Shown here: in pieces, positions 9,741-18,982 of the stretch
How positions within the stretch are numbered: the stretch's first letter is position 1
How the letters are laid out: each line of letters starts with the position of its first letter
Assembly: GCF_025465935.1 (NCBI RefSeq)
Contig: NZ_JANLNV010000058.1
Coordinates: 1 to 64,000 of the forward strand
Origin: Pseudomonas sp. 7P_10.2_Bac1
GTDB lineage: Bacteria > Pseudomonadota > Gammaproteobacteria > Pseudomonadales > Pseudomonadaceae
Reading direction: 5' to 3'
Length of the DNA: 64,000 bases
Translations under genes and position numbers: made by a program
Notes under the pieces: generated by a model
The model's input: the letters and a program-made list of their open reading frames with translations, nothing else
Database searches by the model: none
What the model was told of the DNA's origin: nothing

Positions 9741-10852
9741 ATAACCCAACACCTTTGCTGTTGACCCCCGGACCGCTGAGCACCGCGCCCGCGACGCGCG
9801 CGGCCATGCTCCGTGACTGGGGCTCGCGTGAACCAGACTTCATCGCATTGACCCGTGAGTTGTGCAAGAAGGTCCATGACATTGCACAAAAGCCAGCGTC
9901 TCACGTTGTTGTGCCAATCCAGGGCAGCGGGACTTATGGGATTGAGGCTGTACTGTCCACCCTCATCAAGCCTTCGCAGCGTTTGCTGGTGTTGAGCAAC
10001 GGCGCTTATGGGCAACGAATCGCAGCGATCGCCCGGCGCTTGGGGCAAGACGTTCAGCTGCTTGAGCATGACGAGCGCAGTGCGCTTGATCTGGTGCAGC
10101 TTGAGCGGGTGCTGCGGGACGACCCGAGCATCAGCCATGTTGCGATGGTGCATGGTGAGACGTCGGCTGGCCGGATTAACCCGGTGGAGCACGTTGAACG
10201 GGTGGTCGCCGCTTTCGGTCGACGGTTACTGGTCGATGCAATGAGTACCTTTGGTGCTTACCCGATTGCGCTGGAGGGCACCTGTATCGCGGCGTTGATC
10301 GCTTCCTGCAACAAATGCCTCGAAGGCGTCCCTGGTATTGCATTCGCCTTGGTCGACAGTACGGCGTTGGCTGAGTGCGACGGCGTCAGCCGTACCACTA
10401 GCCTGGACCTGTATGCACAGTGGCAAGGTTTCGTGGCCAACGGCCAATGGCGGTTCACGCCTCCCGTGCAGGTGGTTGCCGCCGCCGTGCAAGCGCTTGA
10501 ACTGCACACCGAGGAGGGCGGCGTGGCGGCTCGCTATCATCGTTACGCCACGCGCTCTGCCAGCCTGTTGGGCTGCTTGCGTACGCTGGGTATCGAGCCA
10601 TTTCTTCCTGCAGACGTTAGCAGTGTGTGTATCACGGCGTTCGTCCTTCCCCAGTCGCTCAAGGACCGGTTCGATGCTTTTGTACTCGAACTACGCCAGC
10701 GTGGCATCGCGATCTATCCGGGTAAGTTGACCACCGTTACGACGTTTCGAATCGGTTGCATGGGGGCGTTTGATGCGGACGAATGGAGCTGGTTCCTTAC
10801 TGTGTTCACGCAATTAATGGCTCAGGTAAATTCAAATGGGGAGGTAGCATGA
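9737..10852 (+). CDS. phnW: 2-aminoethylphosphonate-pyruvate transaminase
   Basis: A 371-aa class V (fold type I) aminotransferase. It interconverts phosphonoacetaldehyde and 2-aminoethylphosphonate with alanine/pyruvate. The start LLTPGPLSTAPATRAAM is the family N-terminus. The PLP lysine is K193 in SCNKCLEGVPG, preceded by DAMSTFGAYP. In this biosynthetic context it should run towards 2-aminoethylphosphonate rather than degradation, since no phosphonatase (phnX) is present. ATGA overlaps join it to the genes on both sides. Confidence 0.95.
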   Translation: MNNPTPLLLTPGPLSTAPATRAAMLRDWGSREPDFIALTRELCKKVHDIAQKPASHVVVPIQGSGTYGIEAVLSTLIKPSQRLLVLSNGAYGQRIAAIARRLGQDVQLLEHDERSALDLVQLERVLRDDPSISHVAMVHGETSAGRINPVEHVERVVAAFGRRLLVDAMSTFGAYPIALEGTCIAALIASCNKCLEGVPGIAFALVDSTALAECDGVSRTTSLDLYAQWQGFVANGQWRFTPPVQVVAAAVQALELHTEEGGVAARYHRYATRSASLLGCLRTLGIEPFLPADVSSVCITAFVLPQSLKDRFDAFVLELRQRGIAIYPGKLTTVTTFRIGCMGAFDADEWSWFLTVFTQLMAQVNSNGEVA

Positions 10853-11871
10853 GGGTGGCCATGGCCGTGTCTTATCGCCCTGCGCTGCAACCGGTCATGG
10901 CTGCCCGTGCGCAGCGCATATCCCATGATTACTGGTACCTGCTGGGCGCCGGCGTACGTGACTTGATTCCGCTGCCTGGGGCGCACTGCGATGAACTGGA
11001 GAAACTCCTGCCACCGCCCGGCAGCGAAGTACCCATGGATCAGATCACCGCCACGGTCGGTGATCTTGCAGCCAAGGCTGTGGAGGCGCTCAAGCAACGG
11101 CTTGAACCGGCTGATCTTGCGAAGATTGACGCTGTATTTTTTTGTACCAGCGGTATCGACTCGCCCTTAGGCGTTTCCGTGGCAGGGCGCCTGCAACACA
11201 TTCTTGGGGCTACGACGGCGTTCCCCTGTGTCATCGGGCAGAACGATGGCTGCGCCGCGTTCGAAGCGATGCGCATTGCGCGTGCTTTTATTCAGGGGCC
11301 TGCGCGTGCGCGTAGTGTCGTGCTCGTGGCTTGCGAGTGTTGGCTGCAGCCCTATTTGCGCAGTTTTGGGCACTACGTGCAATACGGTGATGGTGCGGCG
11401 GCAATCCTTCTTGTTGACGATGATCAGAGCGGTCAGTTGAAGGGCGCGTTACAACCTCCGTCGCTCACGATTCTCCACGAAGCTACCAGCCGTTATGAGC
11501 ACCAGCAGGGACCTTTCGAGCGGGGCCCGACGCCCTGGTACACCTCGGATCGCTGGGCGGCTGCTGTCGGGCGTTTTCTCCAAGCGTTTTTGGCTGAACA
11601 TCATATTTCACCGGAACAACTTGGCGGCATTCATTCGCCAGCAATGGCCCCCGCGTTTCTGCGTGCGGTGGGCAATCACGCGCAGCTTGAGTTGGAGCAG
11701 GGCGTTGGCGGTGTGGTGTCTTGTGTTGAGCCACTGTTCGCACTTCAAGCCCTGATGGATGAACCCCGAAGCATCAGCGGGCCATTGCTGAGCTGGAGTG
11801 TCGGGCTCAATGGCGAAATGGGAGCCTGTTTGTATGAGCGCGATGTACCCCTCGTAAATGGGGACTCTTGA
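10849..11871 (+). CDS. KASIII-like (thiolase-fold) ketoacyl synthase homologue, probably atypical
   Basis: The protein has 340 aa from ATG 10849, which overlaps the transaminase stop. It has the thiolase fold of 3-oxoacyl-ACP synthase III: a Cys in GQNDGCAAFEAM, the glycine block YGDGAAAILL, and His in GGIHSPAMAP where KASIII has HQAN. The region matching the third catalytic Asn reads GVGGVVSCVEPL, with no Asn. Cys and His therefore seem kept and the Asn lost, so it may transfer acyl groups without decarboxylative condensation, or act as partner to the next gene. The substrate is not predictable from sequence. Confidence 0.8.
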   Translation: MRVAMAVSYRPALQPVMAARAQRISHDYWYLLGAGVRDLIPLPGAHCDELEKLLPPPGSEVPMDQITATVGDLAAKAVEALKQRLEPADLAKIDAVFFCTSGIDSPLGVSVAGRLQHILGATTAFPCVIGQNDGCAAFEAMRIARAFIQGPARARSVVLVACECWLQPYLRSFGHYVQYGDGAAAILLVDDDQSGQLKGALQPPSLTILHEATSRYEHQQGPFERGPTPWYTSDRWAAAVGRFLQAFLAEHHISPEQLGGIHSPAMAPAFLRAVGNHAQLELEQGVGGVVSCVEPLFALQALMDEPRSISGPLLSWSVGLNGEMGACLYERDVPLVNGDS

Positions 11872-11872
11872 A

Positions 11873-12844
11873 ATGAATTGGATCGGTATAGAAGCGGCCG
11901 CGTACTACTTGCCGGGTGAAAGCGCCTGCGTCAGTCACTGGATGACAACCATGGCGATTCCCGTGCTGACTCAGGAACGGATTCTTCGCGGGGGGCATCA
12001 GCGTTATTACCCAGGTGAGGGGCAGTCAGTCGCAGAACTGTGCCGCAATGCCTGCCAGCAACTCTTCCAGGCGAGCACATTGCAAGCGTGTGAGGTGGAT
12101 CTGATTATCCATGCCCATACGATGGTGACCAGTGTTGCTGCGCCCCCACAGAGCATGGTGGCCGGTCTGGCTCGCGACCTCGGGGCGCATCGGGCGGCAG
12201 CGTTCTCGGTGTCCAACCTGCACTGCGGCTCGATGATTGGTGCGTTGCGAATTATCGAAAACCTCATGGCGACTGATAGCCGCATCCGTAACGCGGTGGT
12301 GGTGACGGCGGACACCGTCCGTGGCCCGGACTTTGTTCATCCGAATCAGAGCTACGTGCACAGCGATGGCGCAGCTGCCATCTGGGTGCGACGCAACAGC
12401 GGGCGCAATCGCGTGTGCGCTATCAGCGTCAACAATCTTTCGGATTTTCATATGGGGTACTTGATCACGGAGGAACAGCGGCGCCGTTACGACATGACCT
12501 CACAGTTGATCACGCTGCGGACAATCAAGCAGGCCATCAGGCGCTCGGGAGTCGAAAGCGCGCAAGTCCGTCATTTGGTGCCGCAGAACGTAAGCCGCCA
12601 GAGCTGGATCGAAGTTGCCAGACATATCAACCCTGCTGCGGATTTTTTATTCGACCGCAACATCGCCGAGAAAGGCCACGCCTGTTGTTCTGACATTGTC
12701 ATCAACCTTCTGGATGGCGGCTTCCTCGATCCTCAAGGGAGCGATGCAATCGTTGCGGTTGTACGAGGTACTACCGGAACCTGCGCAGCGTTTGTCCTCC
12801 ATGGAGTCCCTCTGACGGCTGACATGCAGACGACTGGCAACTAA
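11873..12844 (+). CDS. 3-oxoacyl-ACP synthase III-like protein
   Basis: The protein has 323 aa. ATG 11873 was taken because GGGG lies upstream, whereas the in-frame ATG 11858 has no ribosome site. Its thiolase-fold features are Cys in VSNLHCGSMIGAL, VHSDGAAAIWV matching the KASIII glycine loop, and PQNVSRQSW corresponding to the His-Asn region. KASIII enzymes start chains by condensing an acyl-CoA with malonyl-ACP. This gene and its neighbour form a tandem pair of diverged homologues, suggesting a heterodimer or two separate condensations. Confidence 0.82.
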   Translation: MNWIGIEAAAYYLPGESACVSHWMTTMAIPVLTQERILRGGHQRYYPGEGQSVAELCRNACQQLFQASTLQACEVDLIIHAHTMVTSVAAPPQSMVAGLARDLGAHRAAAFSVSNLHCGSMIGALRIIENLMATDSRIRNAVVVTADTVRGPDFVHPNQSYVHSDGAAAIWVRRNSGRNRVCAISVNNLSDFHMGYLITEEQRRRYDMTSQLITLRTIKQAIRRSGVESAQVRHLVPQNVSRQSWIEVARHINPAADFLFDRNIAEKGHACCSDIVINLLDGGFLDPQGSDAIVAVVRGTTGTCAAFVLHGVPLTADMQTTGN

Positions 12845-12869
12845 CGATTTTCAGTGGGAGAAAGCATCA

Positions 12870-14009
12870 ATGGATTTGAATCAAGACGTACACATGACCT
12901 TGATCGACTTACTGCACCAATCCCAGCAGACGGTGGTGACGCCAGCCTATATCTATTCGGTTGAGCAGGTCGTAGAGAACTACAACGACTTGAAGGCCGC
13001 GCTGGGTACTCCTCTGATCGTTTCGATCAAGGCAAACCATTGCGCCGAACTTTTGGCGCGAACGGCGTTCAGCTTCGACGACGGCTGCGAGTTTGCATCG
13101 CTTGGAGAGCTGCGCCTACGGGCGGGAACCCGCAACAAGGTGTATGTGAACACCCCTGTGTATTCAAAAAAATTGATCGAGGTCGCCTCCAGATATGACG
13201 CGGTGTTCATCATTGACCACATCGCACAGTTGGACGTACTGGGAGAGTTTGCAGCCAAGGGCGCGTTCAAGTGTCCGGTTCTGCTGCGCATAAACCTGGA
13301 CGCAGCCAAGGGGGGAGTGGCGTCATCGAGGGATCACTTCGGCATGGATACTCTGGGCGTCTTCGCGGCGGCGCACAAGGCGCTGGAGTTGGGTATTGAG
13401 GTGGCCGGGCTGCACGTGTTCTGCGGCTCCAATGGGTTTGTCGAGCGCTCGTCAAACTGCATAGAGGTTGTGGAAGCCCTGTTCGACGAAGTAAGCCAAG
13501 TCCTCGGTTACCCGCTGACATTGATCAATCTGGGTGGCGGTATTACGACCGATTGGCGTGAGCGCAATATTGACTTCGCGGCGTATCGACAGCGCATCGC
13601 GTCATTGTGCGCCAGAGCAACGGTTGTTCATGAATCTGGCCGGGCGATCTTTGGAAGTGCCGGGTATTTCCTGGCCGAAGTGGTCAGCGTCAAGCACGTC
13701 GGCGACAAGCACTACCTGGTCTGCGATGGCGGTATCGCGCAGAACTTTCTGCTGGCGCACACCGAGCACGTTATCCGCCGGCACGCCGCCCCAACGGTAC
13801 TGACCAAACGGTTCACAAACCAGCCGAAGGATTACTTGCTGGTAGGGAGTTCGTGCAATCGCGATGACGTTATAGGCGAGTTGAAAAACTGCCTGCATGA
13901 CATACAGGCCGGCGACCGAGTCATGTTCCGCAACTGCGGTGCGTACAACGCGCTGTACACGATGAACAAGTTTCTCGCCTTGCCGCAATCCTGTGAATAC
14001 ATCGTTTAA
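12870..14009 (+). CDS. PLP-dependent decarboxylase, ornithine/diaminopimelate decarboxylase fold
   Basis: A 379-aa alanine-racemase-barrel enzyme. The PLP lysine is K54 in SIKANHCAEL. The phosphate-binding glycine block is INLGGGI. The partner-subunit cysteine motif is GSSCNRDD (C329) and the tail GAYNALYTMNKF is family-like. Relatives decarboxylate diaminopimelate, ornithine or lysine, and BtrK acts on a glutamyl-ACP thioester. Its position among ACP-dependent enzymes makes a free or carrier-bound amino acid plausible, supplying an amine building block. An alternative is action on a phosphonate amino acid. The fold is certain; the substrate is not. Confidence 0.85.
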   Translation: MDLNQDVHMTLIDLLHQSQQTVVTPAYIYSVEQVVENYNDLKAALGTPLIVSIKANHCAELLARTAFSFDDGCEFASLGELRLRAGTRNKVYVNTPVYSKKLIEVASRYDAVFIIDHIAQLDVLGEFAAKGAFKCPVLLRINLDAAKGGVASSRDHFGMDTLGVFAAAHKALELGIEVAGLHVFCGSNGFVERSSNCIEVVEALFDEVSQVLGYPLTLINLGGGITTDWRERNIDFAAYRQRIASLCARATVVHESGRAIFGSAGYFLAEVVSVKHVGDKHYLVCDGGIAQNFLLAHTEHVIRRHAAPTVLTKRFTNQPKDYLLVGSSCNRDDVIGELKNCLHDIQAGDRVMFRNCGAYNALYTMNKFLALPQSCEYIV

Positions 14010-14051
14010 TTCGTCCCGCGTCGACCGGTATCCAAGGAAGTGGAGTAACAC

Positions 14052-15086
14052 ATGAGGTTGGAGCAAAGCATTATTGAAGGGCTTGCCTCTCTTGGCACCC
14101 TGCCAGAGAGCCTGTGCTGCAGTATCGCAACGGGTGTCGTCTCGACTGTCGATACGCAAATGATCATCGATGATGCGCATTTTCATGCCCTTGAACAGGG
14201 CAAGGTGTTGCCCACGCATGCACAACAGCCTCTCTGCGAGGCCGAAGTCGAGATTGAGCGACTGTTACAGCGCATTCATGCCGAAGGATTCATGGGGGGG
14301 AACTTCCATCGGTTGGTCAGGCAGTTTGGCAGCATTCTGTTTGCGATGATTGCCAGCGATGCCCAGCAGCAAACGGCGGCTTCTTGGCATGCGCAGGGCA
14401 TTGCTCATTTCGGCGGTTTCCTGATGGCCGACGCAGGGGGGAGTTCGATTCAACAATGGAACACGATGCTCACGTGCGAGGACGAGAGCCTGAAACTGGT
14501 CGTCGACAAGGTGTGGATTATCGAGGGTCATAAGCTCGATTACGCCTCCATTGTCGCCGCCACGAGCCAGAAACTTTATCCCAGCATCGTGTTGGTACCG
14601 CCCGATGCGTTTTCAACGCTGTCACGGTCTCCCGTCGGGCGGCCTTTCCTGGACGGTACACTGCAGCTGGGCAATGTGCAGGGCACAGTTTTCCTTGAAA
14701 AAGATGCGGTGCTTGGAAAGGGTAGCCTGGCGTCCACGGCGCTTTTTCTGTCAAAGATCCGACCCCGGTTTGTGCGTGCGTTGATGGGCCATGTGCAATG
14801 GCTTGCGAGCGTCGGCAAGGTGACACCCTCTGCGATGGAGTGGGATGCTATCCAGGCTCTGGATGTAATCGCCACGAACTATTGCCATTCTTTGGTAGAG
14901 CGGGCGCCGAGCTTACCGATTGCACTCGCGCTGAAGTTTAGTGCCAACCAGGTACTGTTGGGACTGGTGGCTTCAGGGCGTGTCCAGGACGCGGATACGC
15001 GGCGCGATTTGATGGCTTTCTCGCGCATGGAAGGCAGCTCTTATCGGTGCCTGTTCGAACTGGCTGCAAAGCTGAGAGCACGCTGA
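14052..15086 (+). CDS. Diverged acyl-CoA dehydrogenase-like protein
   Basis: The protein has 344 aa; the start ATG follows AAGTGGAG. It shows a weak acyl-CoA dehydrogenase pattern. HFGGFLMADAGGSS resembles the substrate/flavin loop (TEPDAGS). The C-terminal RMEGSSYRCLFELAAKL aligns by eye with the IWEGTNY..DLIRSKL block of the cluster's other dehydrogenase, retaining the likely catalytic Glu. It is shorter than standard members (about 380 aa). It could be a flavin desaturase for an ACP-bound chain or a non-catalytic partner. It lies 1 bp from the next gene. Confidence 0.6.
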   Translation: MRLEQSIIEGLASLGTLPESLCCSIATGVVSTVDTQMIIDDAHFHALEQGKVLPTHAQQPLCEAEVEIERLLQRIHAEGFMGGNFHRLVRQFGSILFAMIASDAQQQTAASWHAQGIAHFGGFLMADAGGSSIQQWNTMLTCEDESLKLVVDKVWIIEGHKLDYASIVAATSQKLYPSIVLVPPDAFSTLSRSPVGRPFLDGTLQLGNVQGTVFLEKDAVLGKGSLASTALFLSKIRPRFVRALMGHVQWLASVGKVTPSAMEWDAIQALDVIATNYCHSLVERAPSLPIALALKFSANQVLLGLVASGRVQDADTRRDLMAFSRMEGSSYRCLFELAAKLRAR

Positions 15087-15087
15087 T

Positions 15088-15897
15088 ATGAATTCGGTTG
15101 CGATCCAATCGATTCATATCCACGACAGCGAATTCCTGCGCGGCATGCACGCCGACCATTTTGTCGACGCTGTCGCGGGCCGACTGGCGAACTTCGTCAC
15201 GCGTGTGGCAGACGTCAGCGGTTCAGACGTCGCGCATTACATTTGCAGTTCATCGCTGGACTTTACGTGTTCAGGCGGTTGGTTCGATCCGGCACGGTTG
15301 TGTGCCACCACGCTCAAGTACTGCGGTGTTCCATGTTCCTTTTCCAACGCGCTGCAATGCGCCACATGGGGGTTCATGCTTCGCCAACACATGCGCTGCA
15401 AACCGGAGATTCGCCATGTCGTGCTTTCCATCGTCGATGCGAACCCGTTAGACCTGCAGTTTTGGGATGAGAACTCATCTTGGGGGCGCACCGGGCATCG
15501 TTTGACGCAATTGCACCTCGAACTTTGTGAGGCAACCGATACGGTGTGGGTAAGTGGGTGCAATCCCCAAGTGATGCTTTATGACTATGCACGGCAGATC
15601 AACCGATTGATGGGCCTTCATGCAGGGCACACGCTTGCGTTGCCGTTCTTCGAGGCCAAGATGCGCAAAGGTCTGCGCCGCTCAGTCTCTGACTTTCCCT
15701 GCCTGGCAGACCATTACGAAGAGTTTGGTCATTTGTGCGGTTCTGATCCCTGGATGGCAATTGCACGACAGCAGCTTGTTGAACCTGATGGGGAGCGTCG
15801 CTGCATCGTGTCATCGATTGCTTCGCAGGGGTATGCCTGTTTCTTATCTGCCCAGTCAGGTCCATGGACCTCCACGTTCATTGAGGGGCACGCATGA
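15088..15897 (+). CDS. Unknown protein, paralogue of the 25.2-kb gene; possibly degenerate thiolase fold
   Basis: A 269-aa protein I do not recognise, clearly homologous by eye to the protein at 25223-26029. Shared blocks are CATWGFMLRQH / CACWGYCLRHH, a WDENSSWGRTGHRLT / WKSNPAWGKSGFGIT block, LRRSVSDF / LRRSLKEF, and GSDPWMAIARQ / GSDPWIAVLHE. The conserved Cys in NALQCATWGF sits in a context like the KASIII active-site cysteine, and the VVLSIVDANP strand fits that fold, so a reduced thiolase-like domain is possible. There is no signal peptide. It overlaps the next gene by 4 bp, so co-translation is expected. Confidence 0.75.
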   Translation: MNSVAIQSIHIHDSEFLRGMHADHFVDAVAGRLANFVTRVADVSGSDVAHYICSSSLDFTCSGGWFDPARLCATTLKYCGVPCSFSNALQCATWGFMLRQHMRCKPEIRHVVLSIVDANPLDLQFWDENSSWGRTGHRLTQLHLELCEATDTVWVSGCNPQVMLYDYARQINRLMGLHAGHTLALPFFEAKMRKGLRRSVSDFPCLADHYEEFGHLCGSDPWMAIARQQLVEPDGERRCIVSSIASQGYACFLSAQSGPWTSTFIEGHA

Positions 15898-16430
15898 GCA
15901 GTGTGATCGAAGGTTTCCGCGGGCGCTTGGATATCACCCTCCGGCGTCGTGAACTGATCCCGACCTCGCTGGGTGGAGCCCCGTTCAGTGATGACGAGTT
16001 GGCCGTTCCGCTTCAGTTGAATTTCGATGAGAAGCTGCCCATCGTCATGTCCTTTCATGAGTACTACCGCTTCCTGGAACGGCTGGTCACGGTAGTGCTG
16101 GGAGACGCTAGCGTCCCTCTGGTGCTGGCGCGAGTCAGGATGCCTTCGACCATCGCGTTGCCGACAATTCTTCTGGACTCTCGGGTGGCGTTGTTCCACG
16201 ACCTCGATGTCGAAAGCCTCGAATTACAGCGACGTGGGCTACCTCACCTGTGTATCGACGCCAACTTCAGACTCTACTCATGGTCATCGGCAGATAACAC
16301 TTTCAGCGTCCACTGGGTCGGCGCTGATACTCGTCAACTCGAGCCCGAAAGCCTCAAGCGGATCGAGGCGGTCATCCAGACTCTTCCCGCTGAGTTTCAT
16401 CAATTCATCGACACCAGACCAGGGCAGTGA
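15894..16430 (+). CDS. Unknown 178-aa protein of the cluster
   Basis: I do not recognise this protein. It is soluble, acidic and beta-rich (LPIVMSFHEYYRFLERLVTV, PTILLDSRVALFHDLD), with no signal peptide or membrane helix and no obvious catalytic motif. ATG 15894 overlaps the end of the preceding gene and the ABC ATPase starts 6 bp after its stop, so it belongs to the same transcript. It may be a small accessory or binding protein linking synthesis to export; nothing in the sequence proves this. Confidence 0.7.
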   Translation: MSSVIEGFRGRLDITLRRRELIPTSLGGAPFSDDELAVPLQLNFDEKLPIVMSFHEYYRFLERLVTVVLGDASVPLVLARVRMPSTIALPTILLDSRVALFHDLDVESLELQRRGLPHLCIDANFRLYSWSSADNTFSVHWVGADTRQLEPESLKRIEAVIQTLPAEFHQFIDTRPGQ

Positions 16431-16436
16431 AGCCAG

Positions 16437-17105
16437 ATGTTTTCCCTAAGAAAAGTTTGTAAACAGTATGGTCGCGCGCCCGTCACGGGCTTTGCGGTGC
16501 GTGATATTGACTTAAACATTGCACGAGGAGAGCTGGTCTGCCTGGCGGGCAAGAGTGGCAGCGGTAAGAGCACGTTGCTCGGAATCCTCGGCCTGATCAA
16601 CGTGCCTTCGTCGGGCGAGGTGCTGTTCGAGGGTAAGAGCATCGCTGGGACGACAGATGCGCAATTGGCCCGTATTCGTCGACAGCACATCGGCATCATT
16701 TTTCAGCAGTTCAATTTGCACCCGGCGCTCACCGCGTTGGAGAACGTGATGTATCCGCTGTTTATGCTCAAAGATCACCAGGCACATGACAAGGCTATAG
16801 CGGCGTTGGCCGAAGTGGGAATGGACAGTTTTGCACAGCGCCGCCCCCGAGAACTTTCCGGCGGACAGATGCAACGCGTGTCTATCGCACGTGCGTTTGC
16901 CAAACGCCCTGACCTGATCATTGCGGATGAGCCGACCGCCAATCTGGATGCCGAGAACAGTGACATTGTCTATGGGCTTCTGCGTCGCCTCAACCAGGAA
17001 AAAGGGGTCACCGTCGTGGTGGCTACCCACGACCGGGATTTCTCCGATCACTGTCCGCGGAAAATTGATATGCAGGATGGACAAATCATTAGTTCAAGGG
17101 AATGA
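16437..17105 (+). CDS. ABC transporter ATPase, LolD/MacB type
   Basis: The protein has 222 aa, the typical LolD/FtsE length. Walker A is [10 protein letters not shown]-loop [16 protein letters not shown], signature LSGGQMQRV, Walker [14 protein letters not shown] and the H-loop is ATHDRDF. It energises the FtsX/MacB-type permease encoded at 17748, with a lipoprotein gene between them. LolCDE-like and MacAB-like systems move lipoproteins or lipidic compounds out of the inner membrane. Combined with the LolA-like gene at 18983, this suggests a dedicated lipid-product export path. Confidence 0.92.
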   Translation: MFSLRKVCKQYGRAPVTGFAVRDIDLNIARGELVCLAGKSGSGKSTLLGILGLINVPSSGEVLFEGKSIAGTTDAQLARIRRQHIGIIFQQFNLHPALTALENVMYPLFMLKDHQAHDKAIAALAEVGMDSFAQRRPRELSGGQMQRVSIARAFAKRPDLIIADEPTANLDAENSDIVYGLLRRLNQEKGVTVVVATHDRDFSDHCPRKIDMQDGQIISSRE

Positions 17106-17109
17106 AATC

Positions 17110-17715
17110 ATGAACAAGATCTTTTTTACCTGCCTCTTTCTGACGCTTGCGGCCTGTGGGGATGCTCATCAAGTACCCTCGAGCAAAAATGCAGAGACCG
17201 CGGCCGTTTCTGCGTCAACGGTGCCGAACGATCCGGTAGCCGTATTAGCCAACGCACGTCAGGCCACGTCATCTGCGGGCGCGAACGAAGATCAACTGGA
17301 TGTGGCGATCAAACAAATCCAGGCACTGATCGCCGACGGTGGAGCAGAGCGGGTAGAGGCAGTCGGTCATCATGAGGCCGAGCTTATCTCGACGCTCGGC
17401 GCGCTGTACGTGCGAAAGGCTGTGTTTCACGTCGATAACGCGCGCCAGGCAGGGGCATTGGTGGCTACTGGGTTTCGTTACTTGGATCGCGCCGTGGCGC
17501 AGTTTCCGGACAATCTTACCGCTCGTATCAATCGAGGCCTGACCTGCGCAAACGTCCCCGAGTTTATGGGCAAGGCCGAACTGGCACGTGAAGACCTCAG
17601 AATCGCTGCCGCCAGCCCTGGTTTTGTTCGACTGCCGGCAGGGCTGCAAGACAAGGTTCGTAGCACCCAGGCCATGCTTGATCAGCAATCGGCAGCGGCT
17701 CACACCCAGAACTGA
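17110..17715 (+). CDS. Small lipoprotein with helical (TPR-like) repeat character
   Basis: The protein has 201 aa; ATG 17110 follows AAGGG. Residues 1-15 are a lipoprotein signal with lipobox LAAC (Cys16), followed by Gly and Asp. A low-complexity linker (about 20-50) precedes a helical domain with ALYVRKAVF, ATGFRYLDRAVAQFPDN and LTARINRGLTCA, reminiscent of TPR-like hairpins. It sits between the ATPase and permease genes of the Lol/MacB-like transporter, so it is probably a periplasmic membrane-anchored accessory of that exporter. Which membrane holds it cannot be settled from the residues after Cys16. Confidence 0.85.
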   Translation: MNKIFFTCLFLTLAACGDAHQVPSSKNAETAAVSASTVPNDPVAVLANARQATSSAGANEDQLDVAIKQIQALIADGGAERVEAVGHHEAELISTLGALYVRKAVFHVDNARQAGALVATGFRYLDRAVAQFPDNLTARINRGLTCANVPEFMGKAELAREDLRIAAASPGFVRLPAGLQDKVRSTQAMLDQQSAAAHTQN

Positions 17716-17747
17716 CGCTAATCCGACATCAGCAAGGACTGCTTTTT

Positions 17748-18971
17748 ATGCGAATTTTATTCGTCACTCGACTCATTCTGTTGAATGTCTTGCGTGACTG
17801 GCGAAAAAACATGATCGCGTGCGTGGCGATCATCGTAGGCACGATCAGCCTTGTGCTGTTCGGTGGTTACGTGGCCCAGATCTACGAAGGTATTCGACTG
17901 GGCAGTATCTACTCGCAGCTTGGCCACTATCAGGTTTTCTCCTCTCGACAAGGGGAGGAGGCCTATGCCAGCAGTTTGATCGACAGCGATCAGGCGGTGA
18001 GCGCGATCCGGGCACTGGAAGCGCAGGATGAGGTGCGCCTGGTCAGCCGCCGTATCGAAGCTCAAGGTTTATTGTCTTTTGGCAATAAGTCTGTGGGCAT
18101 TCTGGCCTACGGCGTTGAGCCCGATGCGGATGCGGAGATCAGCAGGGCGGTGCGTGTGGTACGTGGAACGGGTCTGTTCGCCAGCAAACCAGAAGGAGCG
18201 CTGGTAGGGCGCGAATTATTGGCCGAGTTGGGGGCTGATATTGGCGACATTGTCACCTTCCTGACGACTACCTCCGAAGGGGCCATCAATGCGGTGGATG
18301 TCCAGGTGGTGGGTGCTATGGACACGGGGGCCAAGGAGCTGAACAAGCGTTTCATGAAAATCAATCTGCCTCTGATGCAAGAGGCGTTGTATTCAAAGTC
18401 CATCACCAATCTCGTCGTACTGTTGGACGAGACGCGCCTGACTGCTGCTACGGATCAGCGTATACGCGATGCAGTTGCCAACGCGGGCGACAAGTTGACG
18501 GTGAAATCCTGGTCCGAAATGTCGGAGCACTACCATCAGATCAAGGCCATGTTCGACAACATCTTTGGGTTCGTGACGGTGTTGGTGATCATCATCATTT
18601 TTGCGGCCATTTTAAACACCATGACCATGGCGGTGATGGAGCGAGTGTCCGAGCTATCCACCATTCGAGCGTTGGGCATTTCTCGCTCGCAACTGCTGAT
18701 CATGGTGCTGTCCGAAGGCGGCATGGTAGGGCTGATCGCAGTGGTGATGGGGGTGCTGGGTGGTGTCCTGCTGAGTGAACTGATCAACCATGCCCGTATC
18801 TCGATGCCGACCCCACCGGGTTCAACCTTTTCCTACCCGTTACGCATCCTGCTGGATCAGAAGACCCTGTTGTTGCCCGCCGTTTTGTCGCTGGTTGCCA
18901 CGTTCGTTGGCGGCCTGATACCCGCGTATCGAGCCGGCAAGTTGCCTATCAACGAAGCGATGCAACGCTAA
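17748..18971 (+). CDS. ABC transporter permease, FtsX/MacB/LolC-E type
   Basis: The protein has 407 aa. One N-terminal membrane helix (about 20-45) is followed by a large periplasmic domain (about 50-270) and three C-terminal helices (VTVLVIIIIFAAILNTM, a central glycine-rich one, and LLLPAVLSLVATFVGGL). This is the MacB/LolC topology. The cytoplasmic coupling motif ELSTIRALGISRSQL is typical of the FtsX superfamily. It pairs with the ATPase at 16437. Only one permease is encoded, so a homodimer like MacB is likely, rather than the LolC/LolE pair. Confidence 0.92.
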   Translation: MRILFVTRLILLNVLRDWRKNMIACVAIIVGTISLVLFGGYVAQIYEGIRLGSIYSQLGHYQVFSSRQGEEAYASSLIDSDQAVSAIRALEAQDEVRLVSRRIEAQGLLSFGNKSVGILAYGVEPDADAEISRAVRVVRGTGLFASKPEGALVGRELLAELGADIGDIVTFLTTTSEGAINAVDVQVVGAMDTGAKELNKRFMKINLPLMQEALYSKSITNLVVLLDETRLTAATDQRIRDAVANAGDKLTVKSWSEMSEHYHQIKAMFDNIFGFVTVLVIIIIFAAILNTMTMAVMERVSELSTIRALGISRSQLLIMVLSEGGMVGLIAVVMGVLGGVLLSELINHARISMPTPPGSTFSYPLRILLDQKTLLLPAVLSLVATFVGGLIPAYRAGKLPINEAMQR

Positions 18972-18982
18972 AGGAGTAGACC

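Noticed and set aside
5241..10852. Fosfomycin or phosphinothricin-type pathway
   Set aside because: No epoxidase (Fom4/Psf4), radical SAM methylase, citrate-synthase-like or NRPS genes; the transaminase makes 2-aminoethylphosphonate.
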